Translations under genes and position numbers: made by a program | The notes under the pieces: model-generated | Told to the model about the DNA's origin: nothing | The model's input: only the letters and a program-made list of their open reading frames with translations | The model's database searches: none | Part shown: positions 53,466-64,000 of the stretch, one piece after another | How positions within the stretch are numbered: position 1 is the stretch's first letter | Layout of the letters: every line of letters begins with the position of its first letter | Assembly: GCF_014201885.1 (NCBI RefSeq) | Contig: NZ_JACHFN010000011.1 | Span: forward strand, 1 to 64,000 | DNA from: Deinococcus budaensis | GTDB taxonomy: Bacteria > Deinococcota > Deinococci > Deinococcales > Deinococcaceae | Reading direction: 5' to 3' | DNA: 64,000 nucleotides

Positions 53466-54193
53466 CCGGTCCGTCTCAGGGGCAGTACCGCGACGAACGC
53501 GAGGAGGCCCGCGCCCGTCTGAAAGCCAGCGTGGACGCCCTCACCGAGCGTGCCAGCCTTCAGGTGCAACTGCAAAAAGACCCCCTCAAGATGCTGGGCG
53601 GCGCCTCGGCCGTCGGCGCGCTGCTGGGCGTGGTCGTGGGGCGGCAGTTCCGGCGCAGCAAGAAGATCTACGTGGACGCGACCAGCCCGGTCAAGCAGCA
53701 GAAGGCGCTGATGAAGGCGCAGCAAAAGCAAAAGGGCGGAGGCGTGGGCGGCGCCCTGGTCGCCACCCTGGGAACCCTGGCCTTCAAGGCCCTCAACGAC
53801 AAGGTGCTGACGCCCAAACTCGAGGAGATCGCCAACAACATGCTCGACCGCGCGGGCCAGCAGCCTGGGCAGTCCGGAGCGCCCCAGGGCGGCGCAGCCA
53901 GACCCCAGTCGCCCGCCGCCCGCCGCCCGGCCCCCAGCGGCGGGGGGGGCGCGGCCAGCTTCCTCAAACGTCCGGAGGGCGGCGCAGCCCAGACGGCCGG
54001 CACCCCGGCCAGCCCCCCAGCCTCTACGGCAGGCGCCCAGGCAGGCCAGATTCAGGGCTACGGCGAGCAGAGCCGTGATACCGCCGCGCCCAGCCACCCC
54101 GGCGAGCTGCCCACGCGCCCCAGCACGGTGGAGGCCAAGGCCCAGGGCACGCCCATCGCCCCCCAGGAAAAGGTCAATCCTAACCTGCGCTGA
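53462..54193 (+). CDS. DUF3618-like membrane-associated protein
   Basis: The 243-residue protein starts with a charged helix of the DUF3618 type ([19 protein letters not shown], about residues 12-30), followed by a short glycine-rich membrane segment ([18 protein letters not shown]) and a basic segment. The last 100 residues are disordered, rich in Pro, Gln, Gly and Ala. The GTG start at 53462 overlaps the stop of the holin-like gene, so the two are coupled and probably form one membrane complex of unknown role. Confidence 0.75.
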   Translation: MTGPSQGQYRDEREEARARLKASVDALTERASLQVQLQKDPLKMLGGASAVGALLGVVVGRQFRRSKKIYVDATSPVKQQKALMKAQQKQKGGGVGGALVATLGTLAFKALNDKVLTPKLEEIANNMLDRAGQQPGQSGAPQGGAARPQSPAARRPAPSGGGGAASFLKRPEGGAAQTAGTPASPPASTAGAQAGQIQGYGEQSRDTAAPSHPGELPTRPSTVEAKAQGTPIAPQEKVNPNLR

Positions 54194-54213
54194 CCGGCTT
54201 CCACCCCTGTTCA

Positions 54214-54243
54214 CAGCCTGCCCGCAAAGGTGGGCTGTTTTTT
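54214..54243 (+). terminator. Terminator of the holin-like/DUF3618-like pair
   Basis: CAGCCTGCC pairs with GGTGGGCTG (two G-U pairs) around CGCAAA and is followed by TTTTTT. The T-run overlaps the first bases of the fur operator. Confidence 0.75.
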
Positions 54244-54271
54244 GATACGGGCAAATCAAGTCTGCTAGCCT
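54242..54271 (+). promoter_or_regulatory. fur promoter with TTGAT-N8-ATCAA operator
   Basis: The dyad TTGAT (54242-54246) and ATCAA (54255-54259) covers a -35-like TTGATA; TAGCCT (54266-54271) is the -10, 18 bp further and 6 nt before the ATG (leaderless). The dyad has the same arms and spacer as the one before the metal ABC operon at 40516, which points to autoregulation by Fur. Confidence 0.6.
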
Positions 54272-54277
54272 GCCCCC

Positions 54278-54697
54278 ATGACGGCCACCCGCAGCACCCG
54301 CCAGCGCGACGTGATCGCCCGCGTCCTCGACGGCGCCGAGGGGCCTCTGGCGGTGGGCGACGTGCTGACGCGCGCGCAAAGTGACCTGCCGGGGCTGGGG
54401 GTGGCGACCGTGTACCGCACCCTCAAGCTGCTGACCGAACAGGGGCGCATTCACCCGGTGACCCTTGACGGCGAGACGCGGTATGAACCCAGCGGACGCG
54501 GTCACCACCACCATTTCTCGTGTACGGCGTGCGGACGGGTCTTCACGCTGCACACCTGCCCGGTCGCCCTGCCGCGCGGCACGGTGTACCCGGGCGGCTT
54601 CATCGTGGAAGCGCACGAGGTCACGCTCTACGGCCGCTGTCCGGCGTGCGCGGCGCCGCAGGCTTCCGGTCAGGGCGAAGGCCGCAGGGAAGGTTGA
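54278..54697 (+). CDS. fur: Fur-family metal-dependent regulator
   Basis: The 139-residue protein has the Fur winged-helix pattern [11 protein letters not shown]...[10 protein letters not shown]...[17 protein letters not shown] (about residues 7-55) and the metal/dimer region [22 protein letters not shown] (near residues 73-94), with a zinc Cys pair CTAC and a second one CPAC near the end. Fur relatives sense Fe, Mn, Zn or peroxide; the HHHHFSC motif alone does not decide which. Being leaderless and preceded by a dyad shared with a metal ABC importer, it probably controls metal uptake and itself. It lies close to crtB/crtI, as from memory in D. radiodurans. Confidence 0.92.
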   Translation: MTATRSTRQRDVIARVLDGAEGPLAVGDVLTRAQSDLPGLGVATVYRTLKLLTEQGRIHPVTLDGETRYEPSGRGHHHHFSCTACGRVFTLHTCPVALPRGTVYPGGFIVEAHEVTLYGRCPACAAPQASGQGEGRREG

Positions 54698-54801
54698 CTG
54701 CCCCCCGCCTCGCGCTCAGGACGGCGAGGCCCCCGAGACGGTCAGGCCGTCAGACAGCACCACCCCTCCGCCCCCGAACTCAAGGAGGCTCCCCGCCCAG
54801 G

Positions 54802-55374
54802 TCAAGGGGTCAGCTTCGCCAGCAGACGGCGCAGCAGCTGGGCATTGACGCCCGCCTCCGCGTAGGGGTTGAGGTCGGGCGCGGCGGCGACGCGGCGGGC
54901 CAGGGCCAGACCGCCGGGCACCATGAACCCGTAGCGGTTCAGGGCGTGGTTGGGGGGACCGTCCGGGGCAGCGAAGCGGGCGCGGGCCAGCAGCAGGTCA
55001 GCCCGCTCTTCCAGGCTCGTCCTGGCCCGGTCGAGCATCCCGCGCTGCGAGACGGTCAGGGCCGCGCGCACCCCCTCGAGCGCGCGCCCCGCCGCCAGCG
55101 GCCCCAGCGTCGGCCGGGCAGCCAGGTCGCCCAGCATCTCCCGGAGTTCGGCCCGGGCGCCGGTGGCGGGGGCAAACGTGCCGCGCTCCAGCAGGTCGGC
55201 CAGCAGCCGCAGCGTGACCAGCAGGTCCAGGGTTGGCCGGGCCTGCCCGAGCTGGGCGGGCGTGTGGGCAGAGGGACGGGACAGCGGGGGCCGGGGCGGG
55301 TCGCTCATGCGGGGGGAGGAGGCCGCGCCTGCCAGGCCGAGGGTCAGGCAGGCGAGCAGCAGGGCGCGGGTCAT
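54802..55374 (-). CDS. Secreted alpha-helical protein, unknown function
   Basis: The 190-residue product has a signal peptide (MTRALLLACLTLGLAGAAS) and a Pro-rich linker, then a predicted helical domain (LDLLVTLRLLADLLERGTFAP through LLRRLLAKLTP) without cysteines after the signal. No family is recognised. The ATG at 55374 gives a clean signal, with TACGCT 5 nt upstream (leaderless type). The 285 bp between it and the next gene (55375-55659) show nothing convincing. Confidence 0.65.
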   Translation of the reverse strand: MTRALLLACLTLGLAGAASSPRMSDPPRPPLSRPSAHTPAQLGQARPTLDLLVTLRLLADLLERGTFAPATGARAELREMLGDLAARPTLGPLAAGRALEGVRAALTVSQRGMLDRARTSLEERADLLLARARFAAPDGPPNHALNRYGFMVPGGLALARRVAAAPDLNPYAEAGVNAQLLRRLLAKLTP

Positions 55375-55659
55375 GACCCAGCGTACCGGGCCAGGGTGAC
55401 AACAGGCTGACACGCCTCGCAGAAGGTTGCGCTTGAAGGGGGCGAAAGAGAGGGAGCAGACGGCGGCGGCCCCTCCCACATTGGACAGGGCCATGGTCAC
55501 GCCGAGCGCAAGCGAACCCCCTCAACACGTCGTGGAGGACGCCCCCTGCTTCACCCTGCGCCGCAGCTTGGCAGGTCAGGGTGATGGGTCTTCTGTCAAA
55601 CACGCTATGGGCGGAGGAGCTGCCACAGCGCGCCGCTCCCCCGCTGCCCGTGTCCTGGC

Positions 55660-57756
55660 TCAGGGAGCCGTGCGCAGGCGCCGCTGCCGGGCCGTCTCCT
55701 CGGGCATGATCCAGGCGCCGGGTTTGGCGAGGTGGTCACGGCTGACGCGCGGCTTCTGGCCCGCCGTCTGGGTCGACAGGGTGCCCAGGCGCTCGTACCA
55801 CTTGTAGGGCTGCACCTCGACGCCCGCCGCGAGGGCCGCGTCGAGGACCGCACGGTAGCCCTGGTGCCCCAGCCGGGCGGCTTCCAGGTAGTCGAGCGCG
55901 CTGTACCTCGCCTTAGCCTGCACGAACAGGCTGTCGGCGCTCTGGGCGGCGGCCGAGACGCCACCGGCCTTACCCGCGCGGCGGGTCAGTTCCAGGATCG
56001 CGTTGGCGTTGTTGAGGTACGCGGCCGTCAGGTAGCGGTACTGGCTGTCGAGGTTGAACTGCCCGAAGCCGCGCGACAGGTCGTTGTACGACATGATCGT
56101 GGCGCTCTGGTCGCCCGTATTCGTGAAGTAGAACTGGCCGTCCGGCCCGTAGGAGATGTCCTGCTCGCTGTCGTAGCCGTCGTGCGGGTGCGAGAGGCTG
56201 AGGTGGTGGCCGATCTCGTGGACGGTGGTGTCGGTAAAGCCGTACCCGAAGTCGATCAGGTCGGGCGTCAGGAAAGAGTACACGAAGCTCTGGGTGCCGG
56301 TCTCGCCGTCGTCATAGGCGATGCCCAGCAGGCCCGGCTGGGTGTTCTCGTTGTCGTTGAAGGCGTAGATCGGCAGCAGGTACTTGTTCGCCGCCGCCGA
56401 CTTGTACTCCTCGCGCAGCTCGTTGAGGCTGTACTGAAACAGGCGCTCGCCGCTGAAGTCCGCGAAGTTGGGCGAGCAGATGTCGTCCAGTTCCACCGGG
56501 AAAAAGCACTTGTACACGTCGGCGAGGTCGCCGTCGAGGGCCGTCTGCTTGACGGTGGTGCTGAACTTGGCGAACGGCTGGAGGACCGAGACGCGCTCCT
56601 GCATCAGACCAACGTTCAGGAGCTTGGTGGGGTCGGCGGCCCCCTCACCCTGCTCGACATGGACGCTAAGTTCGATCTCCTCGGGCATCCGGGGCGGCGT
56701 CAGGGCCACCCGGTAGATCGGGCTGGGCGTGAACAGGAAGTTCAGCGCCGTGTAGCGCACCACCCGCGCGAGGTCGGGGCTGACCTTGCGGTACACGCCG
56801 TTGCTGGCCCGGCGGGTACCGTACTGCCAGATGGGCGGCATGCGGTAGTCCTCGATGCCGTCGCCGTTGAGGTCCGGGTAGGTCACGTCCCAGGCGTCCG
56901 TCCAGGGGTCGGGGTTGGCCGAGAGGTCGTAGAACCACACGCGCTGCGCGGGCGCACTCGCCCGGACGCTGCCGCCCCAGGCGATCAGGCGGCGGCTGGC
57001 GCGGTCTCCGAACTTCACGAAATCGGGGTCTGTGGGAAGGACATCGGTATCGGTCGCCCCGGCCCGGGTGTACGAATGGAATTTGAAGTCCGGGCGTCCG
57101 TACCAGTTCACCAGATAGACCGTGTACTCGCCGGGCTTGACCCCCACCCGCGCCACGTTGTCGGCCAGCCAGTTCTCGGTGAGGTTGCCGTCAATCTCGT
57201 AGTTCCCCGTGATCGGACGGTCGATCAGGGGCGAGGGCGTGGTGCAGGCATCGTCGGGGACCTGCACGTCCTTGCCGGTTTCGGGATCCTTGACCGTCTT
57301 GTACTGGCAGTTGAAGTACTTCTGGAAGACGGTGAGCGGCTTTTCCGTCCCGTTCGACCCGATGAACCTGAAAAAGTCGTCCTCGAACGCCTGGTCGGCG
57401 AAGACGTAGTTGTATTGATAGTCAAAGGCGTTGCCGGTGAACTCCTTGGAGCCGTAGGCGCTGGGAATCCGCGCGATGGTGTCGTATGACTTCGGCAGAA
57501 TCTCGCTGAAGTCGCGGGTGTTCACGTCGCGCGCCGTGGCGACTTGCCCCGGCGAGGTCTGGCGGTAGCCCACGAAGACCACGTTGACCTTCAGCGCCGC
57601 GCGGATGGTGTCCTGCTCGCCGGGCTTGAGGGCCGACAGGCGCCCGAACTCCGTCGGGGTGCCGCCCGGCGGGGTGTGCGGCGCGGGACCCCCTCCACAG
57701 GCCGCCAGAAGGGAAAGGCTGAGGAGTGCGGTGGCGGCGGTGGTGCGTGGCTTCAT
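55660..57756 (-). CDS. Large metzincin-like zinc protease lipoprotein
   Basis: The 698-residue protein has a lipoprotein signal (ALLSLSLLAAC, lipid Cys near residue 19). Its C-terminal third holds the zinc site VHEIGHHLSLSHPHDGYDS (near residue 535), of the form HExxHxxxxxHxxD, followed by the Met-turn SATIMSYND, the metzincin layout; the usual Gly of HExxHxxGxxH is Ser. The N-terminal two thirds (VNVVFVGYRQ, YLVNWYGRPDFKFHSYTR, DPWTDAWDVTYPDLNGDGIED) form an unfamiliar, probably beta-rich region. AGGAGG 4 nt upstream fixes the ATG at 57756. It probably degrades extracellular proteins or peptides. There is a calcium-loop-like DLNGDGIED. Confidence 0.85.
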   Translation of the reverse strand: MKPRTTAATALLSLSLLAACGGGPAPHTPPGGTPTEFGRLSALKPGEQDTIRAALKVNVVFVGYRQTSPGQVATARDVNTRDFSEILPKSYDTIARIPSAYGSKEFTGNAFDYQYNYVFADQAFEDDFFRFIGSNGTEKPLTVFQKYFNCQYKTVKDPETGKDVQVPDDACTTPSPLIDRPITGNYEIDGNLTENWLADNVARVGVKPGEYTVYLVNWYGRPDFKFHSYTRAGATDTDVLPTDPDFVKFGDRASRRLIAWGGSVRASAPAQRVWFYDLSANPDPWTDAWDVTYPDLNGDGIEDYRMPPIWQYGTRRASNGVYRKVSPDLARVVRYTALNFLFTPSPIYRVALTPPRMPEEIELSVHVEQGEGAADPTKLLNVGLMQERVSVLQPFAKFSTTVKQTALDGDLADVYKCFFPVELDDICSPNFADFSGERLFQYSLNELREEYKSAAANKYLLPIYAFNDNENTQPGLLGIAYDDGETGTQSFVYSFLTPDLIDFGYGFTDTTVHEIGHHLSLSHPHDGYDSEQDISYGPDGQFYFTNTGDQSATIMSYNDLSRGFGQFNLDSQYRYLTAAYLNNANAILELTRRAGKAGGVSAAAQSADSLFVQAKARYSALDYLEAARLGHQGYRAVLDAALAAGVEVQPYKWYERLGTLSTQTAGQKPRVSRDHLAKPGAWIMPEETARQRRLRTAP

Positions 57757-57868
57757 GCTGCCTCCTGGGTCGCGCAAACCCGGTTGGGGTGTCTTGTCAG
57801 AAAAGTGTAAGGCTTCGGGAGGGGCAGGTGTGCCGCGCGTGAGGAGCGGCGCCGGGCCACACCCCGGC

Positions 57869-57898
57869 TTGACCCCTTCCGGGGCGCCGCGCTACGCT
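57869..57898 (+). promoter_or_regulatory. Promoter of the SAM-riboswitch/metY transcript
   Basis: TTGACC (57869-57874) and TACGCT (57893-57898) are 18 bp apart; transcription should start about 20 nt before the riboswitch. Confidence 0.7.
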
Positions 57899-57924
57899 CT
57901 TTCCCAGCTCCCGCGTGGAGCGCA

Positions 57925-60528
<2,604 letters not shown>

Positions 60529-60556
60529 AGCGGGCGGGGCAGGCTGTGGGGTGAGC

Positions 60557-60579
60557 TGGAGCCGCTCCACGGCCTTTTT
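60557..60579 (+). terminator. Probable terminator of metYX
   Basis: TGGAG-CCG-CTCCA forms a hairpin with a 3-nt loop, 28 bp after the metX stop, followed by CGGCC and five T residues. The gap between stem and T-run makes it less than ideal. Confidence 0.45.
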
Positions 60580-60632
60580 CTTGGCACCTTTCTTGGCAAC
60601 GTGCTTTCTTGGCACCTTTCTTGGCAACGTGC
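60577..60632 (+). repeat. Tandem duplication of a 28-bp unit
   Basis: Two perfect consecutive copies (60577-60604 and 60605-60632) each contain TTTCTTGGCACC followed by TTTCTTGGCAACGTGC, so the unit itself is a diverged doubling of a 12-14-bp element. It lies in the 284-bp gap between metX and the first glycosyltransferase gene. The rest of the gap (60633-60812) shows no gene and only a ribosome binding site. Confidence 0.85.
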
Positions 60633-60812
60633 GGCGGCGGCGCAGGGGTGTCCGCCCGGCAAGTCCCTCGCCTCCCCGTGAGCGAGTCTCGCGGTCTGGC
60701 TGAAGCTGTCTTCAAGGTTCTCACACGGCTCCTCCACGCTTCAGGGGAATGCTGGCGGCACTCCGCCCCCCGCCTGCCTTCCGTCCATGCCTGTTCGCCT
60801 GGAGCCAGCCTG

Positions 60813-62090
60813 ATGACCGTGTCCATGTTCTTTCAACTGATCGAAGGAGCCGGGCTGCTGCTGCTGGCTCTTTATCTTGGGTACTCGCTGTGCGCGCTGC
60901 TGGCGCGGCCCGGACGGCCCGCCGAGCGGGAGGCGCCGCTGGCCCTGACCTTCCTGATTCCGGCGCTGAACGAGGCGCAGGTGATCGCGGCGACCCTGCA
61001 CAACCTGCGGGCGGCCGATCCCGGTGCCCGGCTGGTGGTCATCGACGACGGCAGCGACGACGACACGGCGGGGCAGGTGGCGGCGCTGGCAGCGCAGGAC
61101 CCGGGCGTCTTGCTTTTGCGCCGCTGCCTGCCCGAGGCCCGCAGCGGCAAGGGCGAGGCGCTCAACTGGGGGGTGCGGGAGCTGCTGCGGCGCGGGCTGC
61201 TGCCGCCCACGCCGCTGGACGAGCAGGTGCTGGTCGTCTTCGACGCGGACGGGCGGCTCGACCCCGGCCTGCTGGCCGAGGCGCGGCGGGCCTTTGCCGA
61301 CCCCGACGTGATCGCCGCGCAGGCCCGCATCCGGGTGCGGCAGGGCGCGGCGCGGGAGGCCGGGTGGCGCGGTCTGCTGGGCAAACTGCTGCTGCTGCAA
61401 CAGGACCTGGAGTTCTACGTGGTGCGCCATATCCAGCTGCTGCGCCAGCGGGTGCAGACGGTCGGGCTGGGAGGCAACGGGCAGTTCATGCGCCTGAGTT
61501 ACCTCGCCGCGCAGCTGGACGCCGGGCGCGCCCCCTGGCCCCCGGTGCTGCTGGAGGACTTCGCCAGCGGGCTGGAGGTACGGCTGTCCAGCCCCCGGCA
61601 CCGCCTGGTGTTTCTGGAATCGGGGGTCAGCCAGCAGGGCCTCACCGACCTGCGGCGCTTTCTGCGCCAGCGGGCGCGCTGGACGCACGGCAACCTGCAA
61701 TGCGCGCCCGCGCTGGGCCGGGTCTGGCGCGCGCCGATGCGGCTGGGGGCGCGGCTGGACCTCACCTACTTTCTGGCGCAGCCGTGGCTGAACCTCGTCA
61801 CGCTGGCGCTGGGGCTGTATTACCCGGCGCGGGCCGTGCAGCGGCTGCTGGCAGGCGAGGTGAACTGGGCGCTCACGCTGACGCTGCTGGCGCTCAACCT
61901 CTGCCTGCCGCTGGCCTGGGTGCTGCTCTACAGCCGCGAGAACGGCCTGACGCCCCGCCGGGCGGCCTTTGCCGCCGTGGGGATGCCGGTGTATATGCTG
62001 ATCATGATGCTGAGCGTGCCGCTGGCCTTTCACAACTTCCTGCGCGGCCAGCACAGCTGGGCCAAGACCCTGCGCCATGCCGAGGCCTGA
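60813..62090 (+). CDS. Membrane-bound family 2 glycosyltransferase
   Basis: The 425-residue protein has an N-terminal transmembrane helix ([16 protein letters not shown]), a GT2 catalytic domain and 3-4 C-terminal helices. The domain shows [31 protein letters not shown], the DxD motif [10 protein letters not shown] (near residue 150), [13 protein letters not shown] and the processivity motif RQRARW of the QxxRW type (near residue 287). The end [12 protein letters not shown] also matches membrane polysaccharide synthases. The sugar and polymer are unknown. GGAG 8 nt upstream supports the ATG at 60813. It has a close paralog directly downstream. Confidence 0.88.
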   Translation: MTVSMFFQLIEGAGLLLLALYLGYSLCALLARPGRPAEREAPLALTFLIPALNEAQVIAATLHNLRAADPGARLVVIDDGSDDDTAGQVAALAAQDPGVLLLRRCLPEARSGKGEALNWGVRELLRRGLLPPTPLDEQVLVVFDADGRLDPGLLAEARRAFADPDVIAAQARIRVRQGAAREAGWRGLLGKLLLLQQDLEFYVVRHIQLLRQRVQTVGLGGNGQFMRLSYLAAQLDAGRAPWPPVLLEDFASGLEVRLSSPRHRLVFLESGVSQQGLTDLRRFLRQRARWTHGNLQCAPALGRVWRAPMRLGARLDLTYFLAQPWLNLVTLALGLYYPARAVQRLLAGEVNWALTLTLLALNLCLPLAWVLLYSRENGLTPRRAAFAAVGMPVYMLIMMLSVPLAFHNFLRGQHSWAKTLRHAEA

Positions 62091-62183
62091 CGCGGGCACG
62101 GCACCGGGCGGGGTGGCCGCGCCGCATCCCAGGCGCCATAGTGAGGCCCAGAAGCGGGCACATCCCGCCTGCCGAGGTAAGCC

Positions 62184-63536
<1,353 letters not shown>

Positions 63537-63557
63537 GCCACAGGCACCGAAAGCAGG

Positions 63558-63590
63558 AGCGGCACCGGGAAGAGGCCTGGTGCCGCTTTG
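63558..63590 (+). terminator. Terminator of the glycosyltransferase genes
   Basis: AGCGGCACC and GGTGCCGCT form a 9-bp stem around a 12-nt loop, followed by TTGCC, 22 bp after the stop codon. The T-run is short. Confidence 0.55.
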
Positions 63591-63607
63591 CCGCTGCGCC
63601 CCACCGC

Positions 63608-64000
63608 CTATTCCACCGCCTCGCCGCGCTGGAGCCGCACCGCCCGGACCAGATTCTGGTACATCAGGGCGCTGGTGAGGGGGCCGACGCCGCCCGGTAC
63701 CGGCGTCTGCGCGTGGACGGGAAGACCGGGCAGCGCGTCTCCCACAACGCCCTCGCCTCCCTCCGGGACGTTGATGCCCGCGTCGATCACGACGTGGCGG
63801 GCGTGGACGTGCTCAGGTCCCAACAGGCCCGGGTGGCCCACGGCCACGACCACCGCGTCCTGGGGGGCCAGCACCCCGGCGAGGTCACGGGTGTGCTCGT
63901 TGCAGAGCGTCACGGTCACGCCCCGGTTGTTCAGCATGAAGGTCAGGGGCCGCCCCACCGTGCGCCCCGGCCCGATCACGGCCACCCGCACGCCGCGCAG
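63608..64000 (-). CDS. folD: Bifunctional methylenetetrahydrofolate dehydrogenase/cyclohydrolase, 3' part
   Basis: FolD interconverts methylene-, methenyl- and formyl-tetrahydrofolate using NADP. Only the C-terminal 130 or so residues are inside the window; the gene continues past 64000. They show the NADP-binding start [58 protein letters not shown] and the family signature [17 protein letters not shown] at the end. The usual Ser of GRSxxVGxP is Thr (GRTVGRP, one residue shorter). Confidence 0.93.
   Translation of the reverse strand: MRGVRVAVIGPGRTVGRPLTFMLNNRGVTVTLCNEHTRDLAGVLAPQDAVVVAVGHPGLLGPEHVHARHVVIDAGINVPEGGEGVVGDALPGLPVHAQTPVPGGVGPLTSALMYQNLVRAVRLQRGEAVE

Noticed and set aside
60577..60632. 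CRISPR-like repeats
   Set aside because: Copies are directly adjacent without spacers, only two in number, and no cas gene is near.

Overview
The window is high-GC chromosomal DNA from a member of the Deinococcus lineage. Evidence for this is an adjacent crtB and crtI carotenoid pair, a Fur-family regulator next to it, a gyrB preceded by a 17-bp palindrome resembling the radiation/desiccation response motif (RDRM), separate TreY/TreZ and TreS trehalose genes, and very many genes whose -10 hexamer lies only 5-7 nt before the start codon (leaderless transcripts, known to be common in Deinococcus). The genus is inferred from gene content and style; I could not run a comparison.

Layout. 1-760: a terminator, a low-GC broken gene remnant and tRNA-Ser(GGA). 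0.76-7.4 kb: a membrane protein, an MFS transporter with a B12-binding mutase subunit, a beta-propeller protein, gltX, a flavin reductase-like protein and an aminoglycoside phosphotransferase-like protein. 7.4-11.6 kb: the mutS-mutL mismatch-repair pair, with overlapping ends. 11.7-17 kb: a lipoprotein, phhB with a thioesterase, and a kynB-kynU tryptophan-catabolism pair followed by a LysE-type exporter. 17-24.5 kb: a VWA lipoprotein, gyrB with its regulatory leader, a serine carboxypeptidase and small membrane or secreted proteins. 24.5-29.3 kb: mfd, a DinB-fold protein and an orphan ABC substrate-binding protein. 29.4-40.4 kb: a disordered/nuclease-like protein, then a glycogen-trehalose block (glgX, treZ-treY, treS) interrupted by a secreted protein and a Bax-inhibitor-1-type membrane protein. 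40.5-43.5 kb: a Zn/Mn ABC transporter and the remains of another ABC ATPase. 43.5-48.6 kb: an HNH nuclease, a nitroreductase divergent from an HxlR regulator, OsmC, a lipase-like hydrolase and an astacin-type protease. 48.7-54.7 kb: crtI, crtB, a methyltransferase, a holin-like/DUF3618-like pair and fur. 54.8-64 kb: secreted proteins, a metzincin-like lipoprotein, SAM-riboswitch-controlled metY-metX, two paralogous membrane glycosyltransferases and the 3' part of folD.

How genes work together. GlgX debranches glycogen; TreY and TreZ convert the resulting maltodextrins to trehalose, and TreS converts maltose to trehalose. MutS and MutL act in mismatch repair, Mfd in transcription-coupled repair, and GyrB in supercoiling. 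The metal ABC operon and fur carry the same dyad, TTGAT-N8-ATCAA, which suggests one metal-sensing circuit. MetX and MetY form homocysteine from homoserine by direct sulfhydrylation, under SAM feedback.

No transposase, integrase, CRISPR array or rRNA gene was seen. Most of the window looks like ordinary core genome; the least ordinary parts are regulatory DNA and a few broken or unfamiliar genes.
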